64,000 bases of DNA from the NCBI GenBank assembly GCA_937927945.1, contig CALEYW010000026.1, positions 1 through 64,000 of the forward strand. Direction: 5' to 3'. Of this stretch, positions 33,611 through 41,575 are shown piece by piece. The notes under the pieces are model-generated. The model made no database searches and was not told the DNA's origin. It saw only the letters and a list, made by a program, of their open reading frames with translations. This DNA comes from an uncultured candidate division WPS-2 bacterium (GTDB lineage: Bacteria; Vulcanimicrobiota; Vulcanimicrobiia; Vulcanimicrobiales; Vulcanimicrobiaceae). Numbering within the stretch: the stretch's first letter is position 1; the number at the start of each line of letters is the position of its first letter. The position numbers and the translations under genes were made by a program.

Positions 33611-33844
33611 ATTTTCCCGAAGAAAGTCGCTAATGCGCTCGATACGCTGAATCAGAAGTTCGTAAAAATCGCGAATACCTACGGCGTTCAGCGCGCGATC
33701 AACCCTAACGAACACATCGCTCTTATGGAAACGATCGAGAAAACGCGAACAAATATCAGTGAGTATATGGACGTTGTCGAGGAGGTGTTTCGTCGTTTGT
33801 TTGCTGTCAAAGAAGAGACAACTACGGATCGCGTCGCGCGGTGA
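33611..33844 (+). pseudogene. C-terminal fragment of a helical protein
   Basis: A plus-strand frame without start codon encodes a continuous amphipathic helical sequence (PKKVANALDTLNQKFVKI, ALMETIEKTRTNISEYMDVV, FRRLFAVKEETTTDR) and ends at TGA 33842. Its composition is less G+C-rich than the surroundings. It looks like the end of a real gene whose 5' part is lost. No family assigned; the charged pattern resembles a coiled coil. Confidence 0.4.
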
Positions 33845-33891
33845 CGGCCCGGGAAGCGCCTCAGCGCGCCGCGAACGCCTGAAATGCACTG

Positions 33892-34080
33892 CTACGGTTC
33901 CGGGGGCACTGATCCCGGCATGGTGAAGTTCCAATCGCCGAAGACGCGCTGGCCCAGATCGCGAGCGAAGAGGCTGAAGCCATCTCGGTTCTGGTGAGAG
34001 CGATGTCTCGGATCTGGATCCTTGCGCTGGCGGAAGAGTACGTCCGGGCGAACTGAGGCCGTAGCTGTCCGGTGCGAGCG
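33892..34080 (-). pseudogene. C-terminal fragment of an unknown protein
   Basis: A minus-strand frame ending in TAG at 33892 encodes GFSLFARDLGQRVFGDWN and FTMPGSVPPEP, sequence that reads as genuine protein. It has no start and becomes Arg/His-rich and unconvincing beyond about 34010. From here to 34208 I see nothing further. It is another piece of the decayed stretch that begins at 30.8 kb. Confidence 0.3.
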
Positions 34081-34208
34081 TTACTCCTTCAGCGGACGCC
34101 TCGGCGCCCGTTCTCAGTAGCGGCCCGAATGAAAGCTCGGCGCTCTGCGCCGGAGGCCGCCGGCGCGCAAAGAGGGCGCGAAGTCGGCGGTCGGCTCGCT
34201 TGGCATTA

Positions 34209-36101
34209 TCAACTATATTGGTCGTTATCGACTGGAAGCGGTATTTTATCGCCGGGAAGCGACCTTGACACTGGCCCAATGAACGATTCGTCTGCTCCCG
34301 TATGATGCGGCCGAGAAACGGACGCGTCACGCGTACCAGCGCGGGGCGAAACGCGCGACGACGATGCGATTGCGCCCGTCGCGCTTCGCGCGTAGAGTGC
34401 GCGATCGGCGGCGGAGATCAGGGCCATCGGGCGCGCTTCGTGGCGCGGGATGACGCTCGCGACGCCGGCGCTGATCGTGACGAAGCCCGAATCGCTCGCC
34501 GGGTGCGGGATTGCGAGCCGGCGCACCGCGGCGCGCATCTCGTCGGCGATCCGCGCGGCGTCGTCGCGGCCGCAGTTGGGGAGGACGACGACGAACTCTT
34601 CGCCGCCGTAGCGCGCGACGAGGTCTTCGGGCCGGCGCAGCACGCCGCCGATCACTTGCGCCACGCGGCGCAGCACCCGGTCTCCGCGCGGGTGGCCGAG
34701 CGCGTCGTTGTACGCCTTGAAGTGATCGACGTCCAGGATGATCGCGGCCAGACGCGCCTGCGTGCGCGCGCCGCGCCGCCATTCTTCGTCGAACCGCAGC
34801 TCGAAGGCGCGCCGGTTCGCGACGCCGGTCAGCCCGTCGCGTAACGCCACCACCTCGAACGCGTCGCGTTCCCCCTGCAGCGTCGCGGCGCGCAGGTTGA
34901 GACCGCGGATGCGATCGGCGAGCGCGACCGAGAGAAAGACCGCCTCCCAGGCGACGCCGGCTCCGGCTGCGGCGTCGGTCATCGCCGTGTGATGGATGAG
35001 GTGGTACACGCCGCAGACGTTGATCGACATGCCGATCACCACCCCGGCGAAGGCCAGGCAGTAGTAGCGCGCGAGCGGGTTGCCCCGCCGCCAGGCGGCG
35101 ATTCCGGCCGCGAACACCACGATTAGGAGCAAGGTCGTCGCGAGCGGATCGACGACGGAATAGAGCCCGGCGCGGTCCAGCACGTTGGGCGCGAAGGCGT
35201 AGAGGAGCTGTTCAGCGGCCAGCAGCGCAAAGCACGCGAGGATACCGCGCCACAGCAGCGGTGCCGTGCGCGGCAGGTCGAGGAACGACCGGCAGAACCC
35301 CACCACGAAGCCGCAGTACGCGATCATGGTGAGATAGGTCGTGATGTCGTACGGCAGCGAGAGGCGCGGCCAGAGAAACTGCCACGCAACACCCGACTGA
35401 GCAGCGTCGTACAGAACGAACGCGAACATCGCGACCGCGTACCAGAGGTAGATGCCGTCGCGCAGCGTCGCGGCAAGAATGCAGTTCAGCAAGGCCAGCG
35501 CCAAGATCATCCCGGCGGTGAGCACCAGCGGGACGAGCACGTCGCGCTCGGCACGTTGCGCCGCGCCGCGCAGCCACGCGTCGGACCGGATAGCGAACGC
35601 GCCGAAGCGGGATAAGCGCGAGACGGTGCGCACGTAGAGCGTCCCCTCGCGCAGCGCGCCGGCGGGGATTGGTACGAGGACGCCATACGAGGCGTACGGC
35701 CGTTCGGCGTACGGAACGCGCATGCCGAACGCGCTGCGCTCGACGCGGCCGTTCGGCGCGCGAAACACCAGCTCGCCGGAATCCACGTTCACGTCAACGT
35801 CGACGTACCACCGTTGCGGGTCGACGCTGCGCGGCGTGAGCCGGAACCACAGCGTGGCCGGGGCGAAGGCCCAGTTCGCCGGATCGGGGCTCAGCTGCGC
35901 GGCGGGACGAAATTCAGCGGCGTGACGCTCGAGGGTCGCGAGGTCCCAACGGCCGGTCGGATCGCGCAGTACGTCGGCCTGCAACCAGAGGTCGGGGGCG
36001 CCGAGGACGGGATCCAGACGCAACTCCGAAGCGTCGCACGTCACCGTCAGTGCGGCGACGACGAAGAGCGCGACGACGAGCACGGTAAGCAAGCGGCGCA
36101 C
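34209..36101 (-). CDS. 7TMR-DISM membrane diguanylate cyclase, frameshifted tail
   Basis: Makes cyclic di-GMP. From GTG 36101 the order is: N-terminal span (LLTVLVVALFVVAAL), a periplasmic beta domain (about residues 35-190, 7TMR-DISM extracellular type), seven membrane spans, then GGDEF with DGLTGVANRRAFE, DVDHFKAYND and the active site RYGGEEFVVV, so catalysis is expected. The normal ending is broken: after ADRALYA a one-base shift puts the family-typical RDGRNRIVVARFAPRWYA (stop at 34327) in another frame, and the protein instead runs on to 34209. Divergent from the dehydrogenase at 36166. Confidence 0.88.
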   Translation of the reverse strand: MRRLLTVLVVALFVVAALTVTCDASELRLDPVLGAPDLWLQADVLRDPTGRWDLATLERHAAEFRPAAQLSPDPANWAFAPATLWFRLTPRSVDPQRWYVDVDVNVDSGELVFRAPNGRVERSAFGMRVPYAERPYASYGVLVPIPAGALREGTLYVRTVSRLSRFGAFAIRSDAWLRGAAQRAERDVLVPLVLTAGMILALALLNCILAATLRDGIYLWYAVAMFAFVLYDAAQSGVAWQFLWPRLSLPYDITTYLTMIAYCGFVVGFCRSFLDLPRTAPLLWRGILACFALLAAEQLLYAFAPNVLDRAGLYSVVDPLATTLLLIVVFAAGIAAWRRGNPLARYYCLAFAGVVIGMSINVCGVYHLIHHTAMTDAAAGAGVAWEAVFLSVALADRIRGLNLRAATLQGERDAFEVVALRDGLTGVANRRAFELRFDEEWRRGARTQARLAAIILDVDHFKAYNDALGHPRGDRVLRRVAQVIGGVLRRPEDLVARYGGEEFVVVLPNCGRDDAARIADEMRAAVRRLAIPHPASDSGFVTISAGVASVIPRHEARPMALISAADRALYARSATGAIASSSRVSPRAGTRDASVSRPHHTGADESFIGPVSRSLPGDKIPLPVDNDQYS

Positions 36102-36165
36102 CGGCGGATTCTTCCTCGCTGCCTGGAAAGCAACCCGTGTGCCCTTCGCACGGTTAGCGGACAAC

Positions 36166-37212
36166 GTGAAGGCCACCGTATACCACGGCACGCGCGACGT
36201 GCGCGTCGAGACCGTCCCCGACCCCGCGCGCAAAGCGCCGACCGACGCGCTGGTGCGGGTCGTGAACGCCGCGATCTGCGGCTCCGACCTGTGGCCGTAC
36301 CGCGGCATCGCCGCATGGGCGCCCGGCTCGCGGCTGGGTCACGAGTTCACCGGCATCGTCGAGGAAATCGGCTCCGCCGTCACCGGCTTCAAGGCCGGCG
36401 ACTTCGTCGCGGCTCCGTTCTCGTACGCCGAGGGGTCGTGCAGCTTCTGCCGCGAGGGCCTTCCGACGTCGTGCCCCAACGCGGGTTTCTGGGGCGGCGT
36501 CGATGACGACGGCGGCCAGGGCCAATTCGTGCGCGTTCCCTTCGCCGACGCGACGCTGGTTGCGATCCCCGATGCGATCCGCGCCGACCCCGCCAAGCGC
36601 GTAGCGGTACTGGCCCTCACCGACGTGATGGGGACCGGATTCCACGGCGTGAAAACCGCCGGGACCAGCGCCGGCGGCGACGTCGTCGTCATCGGCGACG
36701 GCGCCGTCGGACTGTGTGCCGTCATCGCTGCGCGCTATCTCGGTGCCGAACGAATCGTCTGCGTCGGACACCATGCGGGGCGGTTGGCGATTGCGGCCGG
36801 ATTCGGCGCCACCGACACGATCGATTCGCACGACCCGGACGCCGTGAATCGCATCAAGGAAGCGACGAGCGGCGGCGCGCGCAGCGTGGTCGAGGCGGTC
36901 GGCGTGCAGTCGACGCTCGATCTCGCGCTCGACGTGGTGCGCGACGGCGGAACGGTCAGCTTCGTCGGCGTCCCGGCCGGGATGGAGAAGCTGACCTTCC
37001 GGCGGCTGTTCAGCGGCAACGTCGCGCTGCGCGGCGCGCTTGCGCCGGTGCGAACCTATCTGCCCGAACTCATGGGCGCCCTCGCCGCCGGCAAGATCGA
37101 CCCCTCGCCGGTGTTCACCTCGGTCCTGCCGCTCGAGGGGTCACCCGACGGGTACCGCGCGATGGATCAGCGCGAAACGATCAAGGTCTGCCTCGACGTG
37201 TCCTCGCCGTAG
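36166..37212 (+). CDS. zinc-dependent alcohol dehydrogenase (MDR family)
   Basis: 348 residues from GTG 36166 (VKATVYHG, the usual family start). Catalytic zinc ligands are visible in ICGSDLWPYRG and GHEFTGIVEEIG. The Rossmann motif is VVIGDGAVGLCAV, then AARYLGAERIV. In the structural-zinc loop (EGSCSFCREGLPTSC) the first of the four usual Cys is replaced, leaving three, so structural zinc may be lost or altered. Alcohol or aldehyde substrate unknown. It converges on the DUF1232 gene, with a 46-bp overlap. Confidence 0.92.
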   Translation: MKATVYHGTRDVRVETVPDPARKAPTDALVRVVNAAICGSDLWPYRGIAAWAPGSRLGHEFTGIVEEIGSAVTGFKAGDFVAAPFSYAEGSCSFCREGLPTSCPNAGFWGGVDDDGGQGQFVRVPFADATLVAIPDAIRADPAKRVAVLALTDVMGTGFHGVKTAGTSAGGDVVVIGDGAVGLCAVIAARYLGAERIVCVGHHAGRLAIAAGFGATDTIDSHDPDAVNRIKEATSGGARSVVEAVGVQSTLDLALDVVRDGGTVSFVGVPAGMEKLTFRRLFSGNVALRGALAPVRTYLPELMGALAAGKIDPSPVFTSVLPLEGSPDGYRAMDQRETIKVCLDVSSP

Positions 37213-37439
37213 GGGCCCGCCGAACGAACGAACCAGCCCAGCAGCAAACCGAGCAGCGCGACGTCGTCGACGATGCCGAGCAGCGGGATATCGCCCAAGA
37301 TGTTCAGCGGCGAGAGAATGAAGATCGCACCGGCGAGCGTCAGGAGTTTGAGGCGCAGGGGGACGCGCGGATCTTGGACCAGCGCGAACGCCCGGACCAC
37401 GTTCCGCCGCGACGTGAGGAACAAACGGAAGAGAGGCAT
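37167..37439 (-). CDS. DUF1232 (YkvA-like) membrane protein
   Basis: 90 residues from ATG 37439. It contains the DUF1232 core: a basic N-terminal helix, then IFILSPLNILGDIPLLGIVDD, the SPxDxxPD-like motif of YkvA proteins, and a second span (VALLGLLLGWFV). The last 15 codons overlap the end of the alcohol dehydrogenase on the other strand. Function of the family is unknown. Confidence 0.85.
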   Translation of the reverse strand: MPLFRLFLTSRRNVVRAFALVQDPRVPLRLKLLTLAGAIFILSPLNILGDIPLLGIVDDVALLGLLLGWFVRSAGPYGEDTSRQTLIVSR

Positions 37440-37517
37440 GGACCTCGATAGCGAGACGGGAGCCGCGATGTTTCGGCAGGGGCTTGCCCGCCCCGTACAG
37501 CAGGCGCCGTCGAGGCG

Positions 37518-39104
37518 GTGACTAAGGCACCGCACGTGGCAAGTTCTCGCCGTACCGGACTGGTCGCGCTTCCCCACCCGGAACCGCTCGACGCGGCGCG
37601 CGCAGCCTGGGATGCCGGAGAGTTCGAACTGTTGCTGCGCGGCCTCGGCGGCGTCCGGTTCGAACGGCGCGAGGACCGCGCCGCCTCGCTCGTGCTGCGC
37701 GCACGTGCCCTGCTCGCGGTCGGCCGTCCGGGCGAGGTCCCCGCGTTGCTGGACGCCGCCGGCGACGACCTCAAAACTTCTGACGAGACGATCGTCTCGC
37801 AGATGCTCTTGGGGGCCGCGCTCGTCCGCACCGAGCGCGACGACGAGGGCGAACGGCTGCTGGAGACCGTGTCCGGGGCCGCCGTCCGCCGCGCGCCGTC
37901 ACGGGTGCCGGAGATCGCCTATTATCGTGCGCTGCGCCGCTGGGGGACGTATCGCGTCATGGAAGCGGAGGAGATCGTGGAAGCTGCGCTGCCTGCGGCG
38001 ACGGGCGTCGTGCGGTCGCGGCTGCTGCAACTGCTCGGCTGGATCGACGTCCGGCGCGAAGCATACGCTTCGGCCGCGCACGATTTCACCGCCGCGCTCG
38101 ATGAACTCGACAAGACGCGCGAGACCGACGCGAAGGGGCGCGCGGCGATCCTGCACGCGCTCGCCTTCATCGCCGCCGAGCTGGTCGACATCCGGCTCGG
38201 CCGCGTCGTGCGGCGCGAGTACGAGACCAACCGTTGGACCGATGACACCCGCATCGAACGCTTCCAAGTGCTCGAGCACCTCTCGTGGCTCTCGCTGCTC
38301 GCCGGAGACGTCGAGCGCGCGTGGGACGAGCGTCAGCTCGCGCTCACCCTGACCGTCGACACCAGCTACCATGCCATCGCGCTGATCCACGCGGCGAAGA
38401 TCGCCGGGATGGTCGGCGACCGCTTTTCCGAGTCGCGCTATATCACGCTCGCCGGCGCGCTGCTGCTGCGCGGCGACCAGGTCGCGCTCGACGTCGAGCG
38501 CCGCACGGCGCTGCTGGGGTTCGCCACCGCGGCGGGCGCGACGCACGTCGAGACCGCGCAGCGCGTCATGACGTTCTACGATCGCTCGAAGCCGCGCCGC
38601 ACCGCGATGCTCGCCTTCGAAGGCGATCGCCGCGTCGAAGCGCTGGAACTGTACGCGCGCGGCCGGGTGGCCCTGCTGAGCGGCGACCCCAAGGGCGGCA
38701 CGGCCGCGCTGCAGCAGTCGCTCGACCTCTGGACGCGGCTGAACTACCGGCTCCGCGTCGCGCTCACCGCGAACGAACTCCGGCTGGCAACCGGCGACGC
38801 TCGCTACGCGCAGATCGCGCTCGACGCGTTGCGCGACGCGCCGCAGGCATGGCTGCGTCCGGCGCTGGAACAGCGCTCCGACGACGACCTGCCGCTTGCG
38901 AAACTGACCCCGGCCGAGCGCCGCGTGCTGACCGCGCTGTGCGAAGGCAAGAAGGCGCGCGAAATCGCCGCCGAGTTCGGCCGCAGCTTCAACACGATCA
39001 ACAACCACACGCGGGCGATCTTCACCGCGTTCGGCGTGCGCAATCGGGCGGGGCTCGTGGCGCAGTGCGCGCGGCTCGGCCTGCTCGACGGCTCCGGCCC
39101 GTAA
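37518..39104 (+). CDS. LuxR-type regulator with TPR-like sensor region
   Basis: 528 residues. The first 450 are all-helical with TPR-like repeats, ending in VALLSGDPKGGTAALQQSL. The C-terminal 65 residues are a LuxR/GerE helix-turn-helix: LTPAERRVLTALCEGKKA, REIAAEFGRSFNTINNHT. No receiver or ATPase domain is seen, so it is a TPR-LuxR rather than a two-component or MalT-type protein. GTG 37518 is used. No obvious target is adjacent apart from decayed genes downstream. Confidence 0.88.
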   Translation: MTKAPHVASSRRTGLVALPHPEPLDAARAAWDAGEFELLLRGLGGVRFERREDRAASLVLRARALLAVGRPGEVPALLDAAGDDLKTSDETIVSQMLLGAALVRTERDDEGERLLETVSGAAVRRAPSRVPEIAYYRALRRWGTYRVMEAEEIVEAALPAATGVVRSRLLQLLGWIDVRREAYASAAHDFTAALDELDKTRETDAKGRAAILHALAFIAAELVDIRLGRVVRREYETNRWTDDTRIERFQVLEHLSWLSLLAGDVERAWDERQLALTLTVDTSYHAIALIHAAKIAGMVGDRFSESRYITLAGALLLRGDQVALDVERRTALLGFATAAGATHVETAQRVMTFYDRSKPRRTAMLAFEGDRRVEALELYARGRVALLSGDPKGGTAALQQSLDLWTRLNYRLRVALTANELRLATGDARYAQIALDALRDAPQAWLRPALEQRSDDDLPLAKLTPAERRVLTALCEGKKAREIAAEFGRSFNTINNHTRAIFTAFGVRNRAGLVAQCARLGLLDGSGP

Positions 39105-39125
39105 CGGCGCACCGCGCGTGGCGCC

Positions 39126-39236
39126 TCACACAGCCAGAACGATCATCGTGAGGAACGTGTAGAGCGCGTACGTGACGAGCTGGCCTCGACCGGAATCCGC
39201 TTGGCGAGTCGCTCGCCGGCCAGCGAAACGAGCACG
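39126..39236 (-). pseudogene. possible decayed C-terminus of a membrane protein
   Basis: Two minus-strand frames carry protein-like text: GVLVSLAGERLAKRIPVEA followed, after a one-base shift, by QLVTYALYTFLTMIVLAV and a stop at 39126. Together they resemble the end of an integral membrane protein. Only this tail is present; it abuts the kdpA remnant. Confidence 0.25.
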
Positions 39237-40058
39237 CCCCAGAACTTCTCACCGTACGTCACGGCGACGACGCTGCAAGGCGCCCATCAAACGATCACCG
39301 GCGGACCGATCGCCTCGCAGGAGATCATCAAGCAGCTCGGCGTGAACGGCGGCGGCTTCGTCGGAGCCAACTCCGCCGCACCCAACGAAAATCCGACACC
39401 GCTGACCGACTTCTTGCAGCTGCTGGCGATGTTCCTGATCGGAGCGGCGCTCACCAATACGTTCGGACGCCTCGTCGGCGACGTGCGCCAGGGATGGATG
39501 CTGTACGCCGTGATGCTCGAGGCTCTCGATCACTGTTGCGACCGACACGTCGAGCGGTGCATCCGATGTCGCGTACGACTCGCTGATGCCGTCCTCCGTA
39601 CTGGTCGCGCTGATCAACATGCAGATTGGTGAGGTCGTCTTCGGCGGCGTCGGAAGCGGATTGTATGGGATCATCCTGCTCGCAATCCTCACGGCGTTCA
39701 TCGCCGGCCTGATGGTTGGCCGAACCCTGGAGTATCTCGGGAAAAAGATCGAACGGCGCCAGATCCTGCTCGTCGTCCTCGCAGCGCTCGTCCCTGCGCT
39801 GACCATCCTCGTCCCGACGACGTTCGCGCTGCTCCCCGGGTTGAGCGCCACCGGCAATGGCGGGCCGCGATCGCCGGCAGCCTGGCGCGCAAGCCGCGAA
39901 ACACCATGACCCTCGGCACGCTGAGCACCGCGTCGCCGCTCTTCGGCGTCCTGCTCGCCGGAACGGCACTGATCATCACCGCTCTGACGTTCGTCCCGGC
40001 CGACGCGCTCGGCCCGATCGCCGAGGCGCTGTTACTCCACCAGGGTCGGACGTTTTGA
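39237..40058 (+). pseudogene. kdpA: kdpA remnant (K+-transporting ATPase subunit A)
   Basis: Three collinear KdpA pieces in different frames. Piece 1 (39237 to about 39520): QNFSPYVTATTLQGAHQTI, GVNGGGFVGANSAAPNENPT, TNTFGRLVGDVRQGW. Piece 2 (about 39540-39845): ASDVAYDSLMP, NMQIGEVVFGGVGSGLYG, GLMVGRTLEYLGKKIE. Piece 3 (about 39855-40058): AAIAGSLARKP, STASPLFGVLLAG, DALGPIAEALLLH, then TGA. Missing are about 200 N-terminal residues, some 45 residues between pieces 1 and 2, and some 25 between 2 and 3, all with frame changes. The selectivity-filter motif NGGGF survives, but no functional protein is possible. kdpB, C, D and E are absent. Confidence 0.85.
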
Positions 40059-40164
40059 CGGCAGAGTGATGTCGGGCGGCCGGCCGAAAAGTTCGGCCGA
40101 ACGACCGCTGTCCCGGCGCTTTCGGCACTGCTACGATTGCAGGCGGTGAGACATACGGCCGACG

Positions 40165-40620
40165 ATGCGCCACGAATGGTCGGTCCATTTCTGGGCCCAC
40201 CTCGCACGGTTCGTTGACGGAGCGCATCATTCCGGAATGGTCCTCGAAGTCGGAAATCATCGGCTTCACATCGAGCCGTGCGGTTCGGGCGGAGGCGTGA
40301 TCCGTCTCTACCGCCGGGAAGACGGTTCACTGCGCGAGGCGTCGTGCATTCCCTTCGAACTCGCCCAGGCGCCGGTCGCCGTCGCGCACGACGTCGCGAT
40401 GCTGCTGCGCGGGCCGGACCGCGGCGACGTCATCGACGCGATGCACAATTCCGATTTGATCCGAACGCTGCGCCGGGCGCAGGCGCAATCGCCCGATTCG
40501 AGCGATTCCGCGACGCTCGAGACGTGGGTAGGCCGGCTCGTTCCGTACATGGACCGTGAGCCGGAGCTGACGGTCGCCGACGCATTGAAGAAATACGACG
40601 CTGACGTTCGGAGCAGATAG
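40165..40620 (+). CDS. hypothetical protein (151 aa)
   Basis: Soluble protein from ATG 40165, no signal peptide. The first half is beta-like (MVLEVGNHRLHIEPCGS, GGVIRLYRREDGSL). The second is helical (ALAQAPVAVAHDVAML-like, here FELAQAPVAVAHDVAMLL) and ends ELTVADALKKYDADVRS. No family recognised. Codon use fits the surroundings, so it is likely a real gene. It converges on the phosphoesterase with a 15-bp gap. Confidence 0.6.
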   Translation: MRHEWSVHFWAHLARFVDGAHHSGMVLEVGNHRLHIEPCGSGGGVIRLYRREDGSLREASCIPFELAQAPVAVAHDVAMLLRGPDRGDVIDAMHNSDLIRTLRRAQAQSPDSSDSATLETWVGRLVPYMDREPELTVADALKKYDADVRSR

Positions 40621-40635
40621 CACGACGGTCCGTGA

Positions 40636-41142
40636 CTAGCGGACGGCGTAGAACTTGAGCGCGATTCGCGCGCTGCGGCCGTCGACGGTGAGCAGAGCGT
40701 ACGAGTAGAGCGGGTTCATCCGCTTGTCGGTCGGCGAACCGGGATTGGCGACGAGCACGCCGCCGGCATCTCCGACGTACGGAAAGTGACTGTGGCCGAA
40801 CAGCACGACGTCGACCTCGTCGGGCGCGAACGCCGCGAGGGCGCGATCCTTGGTCGAGCGGCCCTTTCCGTCGCCGTGCACCATCCCGACGCGCACATCT
40901 TCGACGGTCACGATCTTGCGGCGTCCGAAGCGCGCGCGAATGTCGGCGCCGTCATTGTTGCCGGCGACCGCGTCGAAGGGCGCGATCGCTTCGAACAGCG
41001 GAACGGCGAGCAGGTCCGTCATATCGCCGAGATGCAGGATGCGGTCGACGCGCGCGCGCCGCAAACCGCGTTCGAGCGCGCTCGGAAGCGCGCGCCCGAA
41101 GCGCGGGAAGTGCGTGTCGCTCACGACGCCGACGACCGTCAT
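40636..41142 (-). CDS. YfcE/MJ0936-type metallophosphoesterase
   Basis: 168-residue calcineurin-like phosphodiesterase. All metal-binding blocks are present in order: VSDTHF, LHLGDMTD, AGNNDG, GMVHGDGKG, LFGHSHFP, then VANPGSPTD. This small class hydrolyses phosphodiesters; the physiological substrate is usually unknown. Its ATG overlaps the stop of a 60-codon reading frame at 41139-41321 (ATGA). Confidence 0.92.
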   Translation of the reverse strand: MTVVGVVSDTHFPRFGRALPSALERGLRRARVDRILHLGDMTDLLAVPLFEAIAPFDAVAGNNDGADIRARFGRRKIVTVEDVRVGMVHGDGKGRSTKDRALAAFAPDEVDVVLFGHSHFPYVGDAGGVLVANPGSPTDKRMNPLYSYALLTVDGRSARIALKFYAVR

Positions 41143-41321
41143 GCGACGGCCGGTTCCTCGTCGAGCGCGGCCCCGAGGGCCGCGAACGCCGAGGCGAGCG
41201 CGTAGACGACTGCGGCCACGGCGCGGCGCAGCCGGAAACGGCGAGCTGATGCGTAGTCGCGCGCTACCGCGCGCTGGCGTTCGAGAACCAGCACCGCGAG
41301 CAACGCTGCTGAATAGTACAC
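41139..41321 (-). CDS. possible small membrane-associated protein (60 aa)
   Basis: The frame opens with GTG 41321 (MYYSAALLAVLVLERQRAV) and has a second hydrophobic stretch (AAVVYALASAFAALGAAL). Its stop overlaps the phosphoesterase ATG. Against it: the GTG directly follows the T-tract of a terminator at 41322-41345 and has no ribosome site. It may be only a leader or spurious. Confidence 0.3.
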   Translation of the reverse strand: MYYSAALLAVLVLERQRAVARDYASARRFRLRRAVAAVVYALASAFAALGAALDEEPAVA

Positions 41322-41345
41322 AAAAAAACCTCCGGAAGACGGAGG
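41322..41345 (-). terminator. rho-independent terminator
   Basis: On the minus strand a perfect 6-bp G+C stem (CCTCCG 41329-41334 paired with CGGAGG 41340-41345, 5-nt loop) is followed by seven T residues (41328-41322). It would stop transcripts arriving from the right (the 3-hydroxybutyrate dehydrogenase gene ends at 41576). Confidence 0.8.
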
Positions 41346-41358
41346 CTTGCGCAGAACG

Positions 41359-41450
41359 GACTCGATGAAACGTATCGAGTCAGCCTATCGCGGCCTCCGA
41401 AAGCGTGACGAACCGACGCGAACCGATAATGGTTCGCATGCCGGGCATGC
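41359..41450. other. cluster of inverted repeats in an intergenic region
   Basis: The 254-bp gap between the terminator and 41576 holds no convincing gene. It has three short perfect inverted repeats in a row: GACTCGAT/ATCGAGTC (41359-41366, 41374-41381), GCGAACC/GGTTCGC (41418-41424, 41431-41437) and GCATGCC/GGCATGC (41436-41442, 41444-41450). This could be a structured 3' UTR or small RNA; nothing recognisable. Confidence 0.5.
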
Positions 41451-41575
41451 CATTGGACGGGTATGCAAGTCGATTCAAAGCGCTCTCCTTTCTATGCACG
41501 CAATGCGCGCGTTCGCGCCGTACAGACACCGAGGTTACCATGCCCCTGCGTGCGCCGTCAACCGCGCAGGAGCGG

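Noticed and set aside
33587..34330. 247-codon minus-strand frame
   Set aside because: It is mostly Arg/Ser/Pro-rich; part of it is the complement of the more protein-like plus-strand fragment at 33611-33844 and it runs past two other remnants.
41359..41381. tRNA or transposon end
   Set aside because: Only a short 8-bp stem; no cloverleaf, no CCA or T-loop, and no transposase near.
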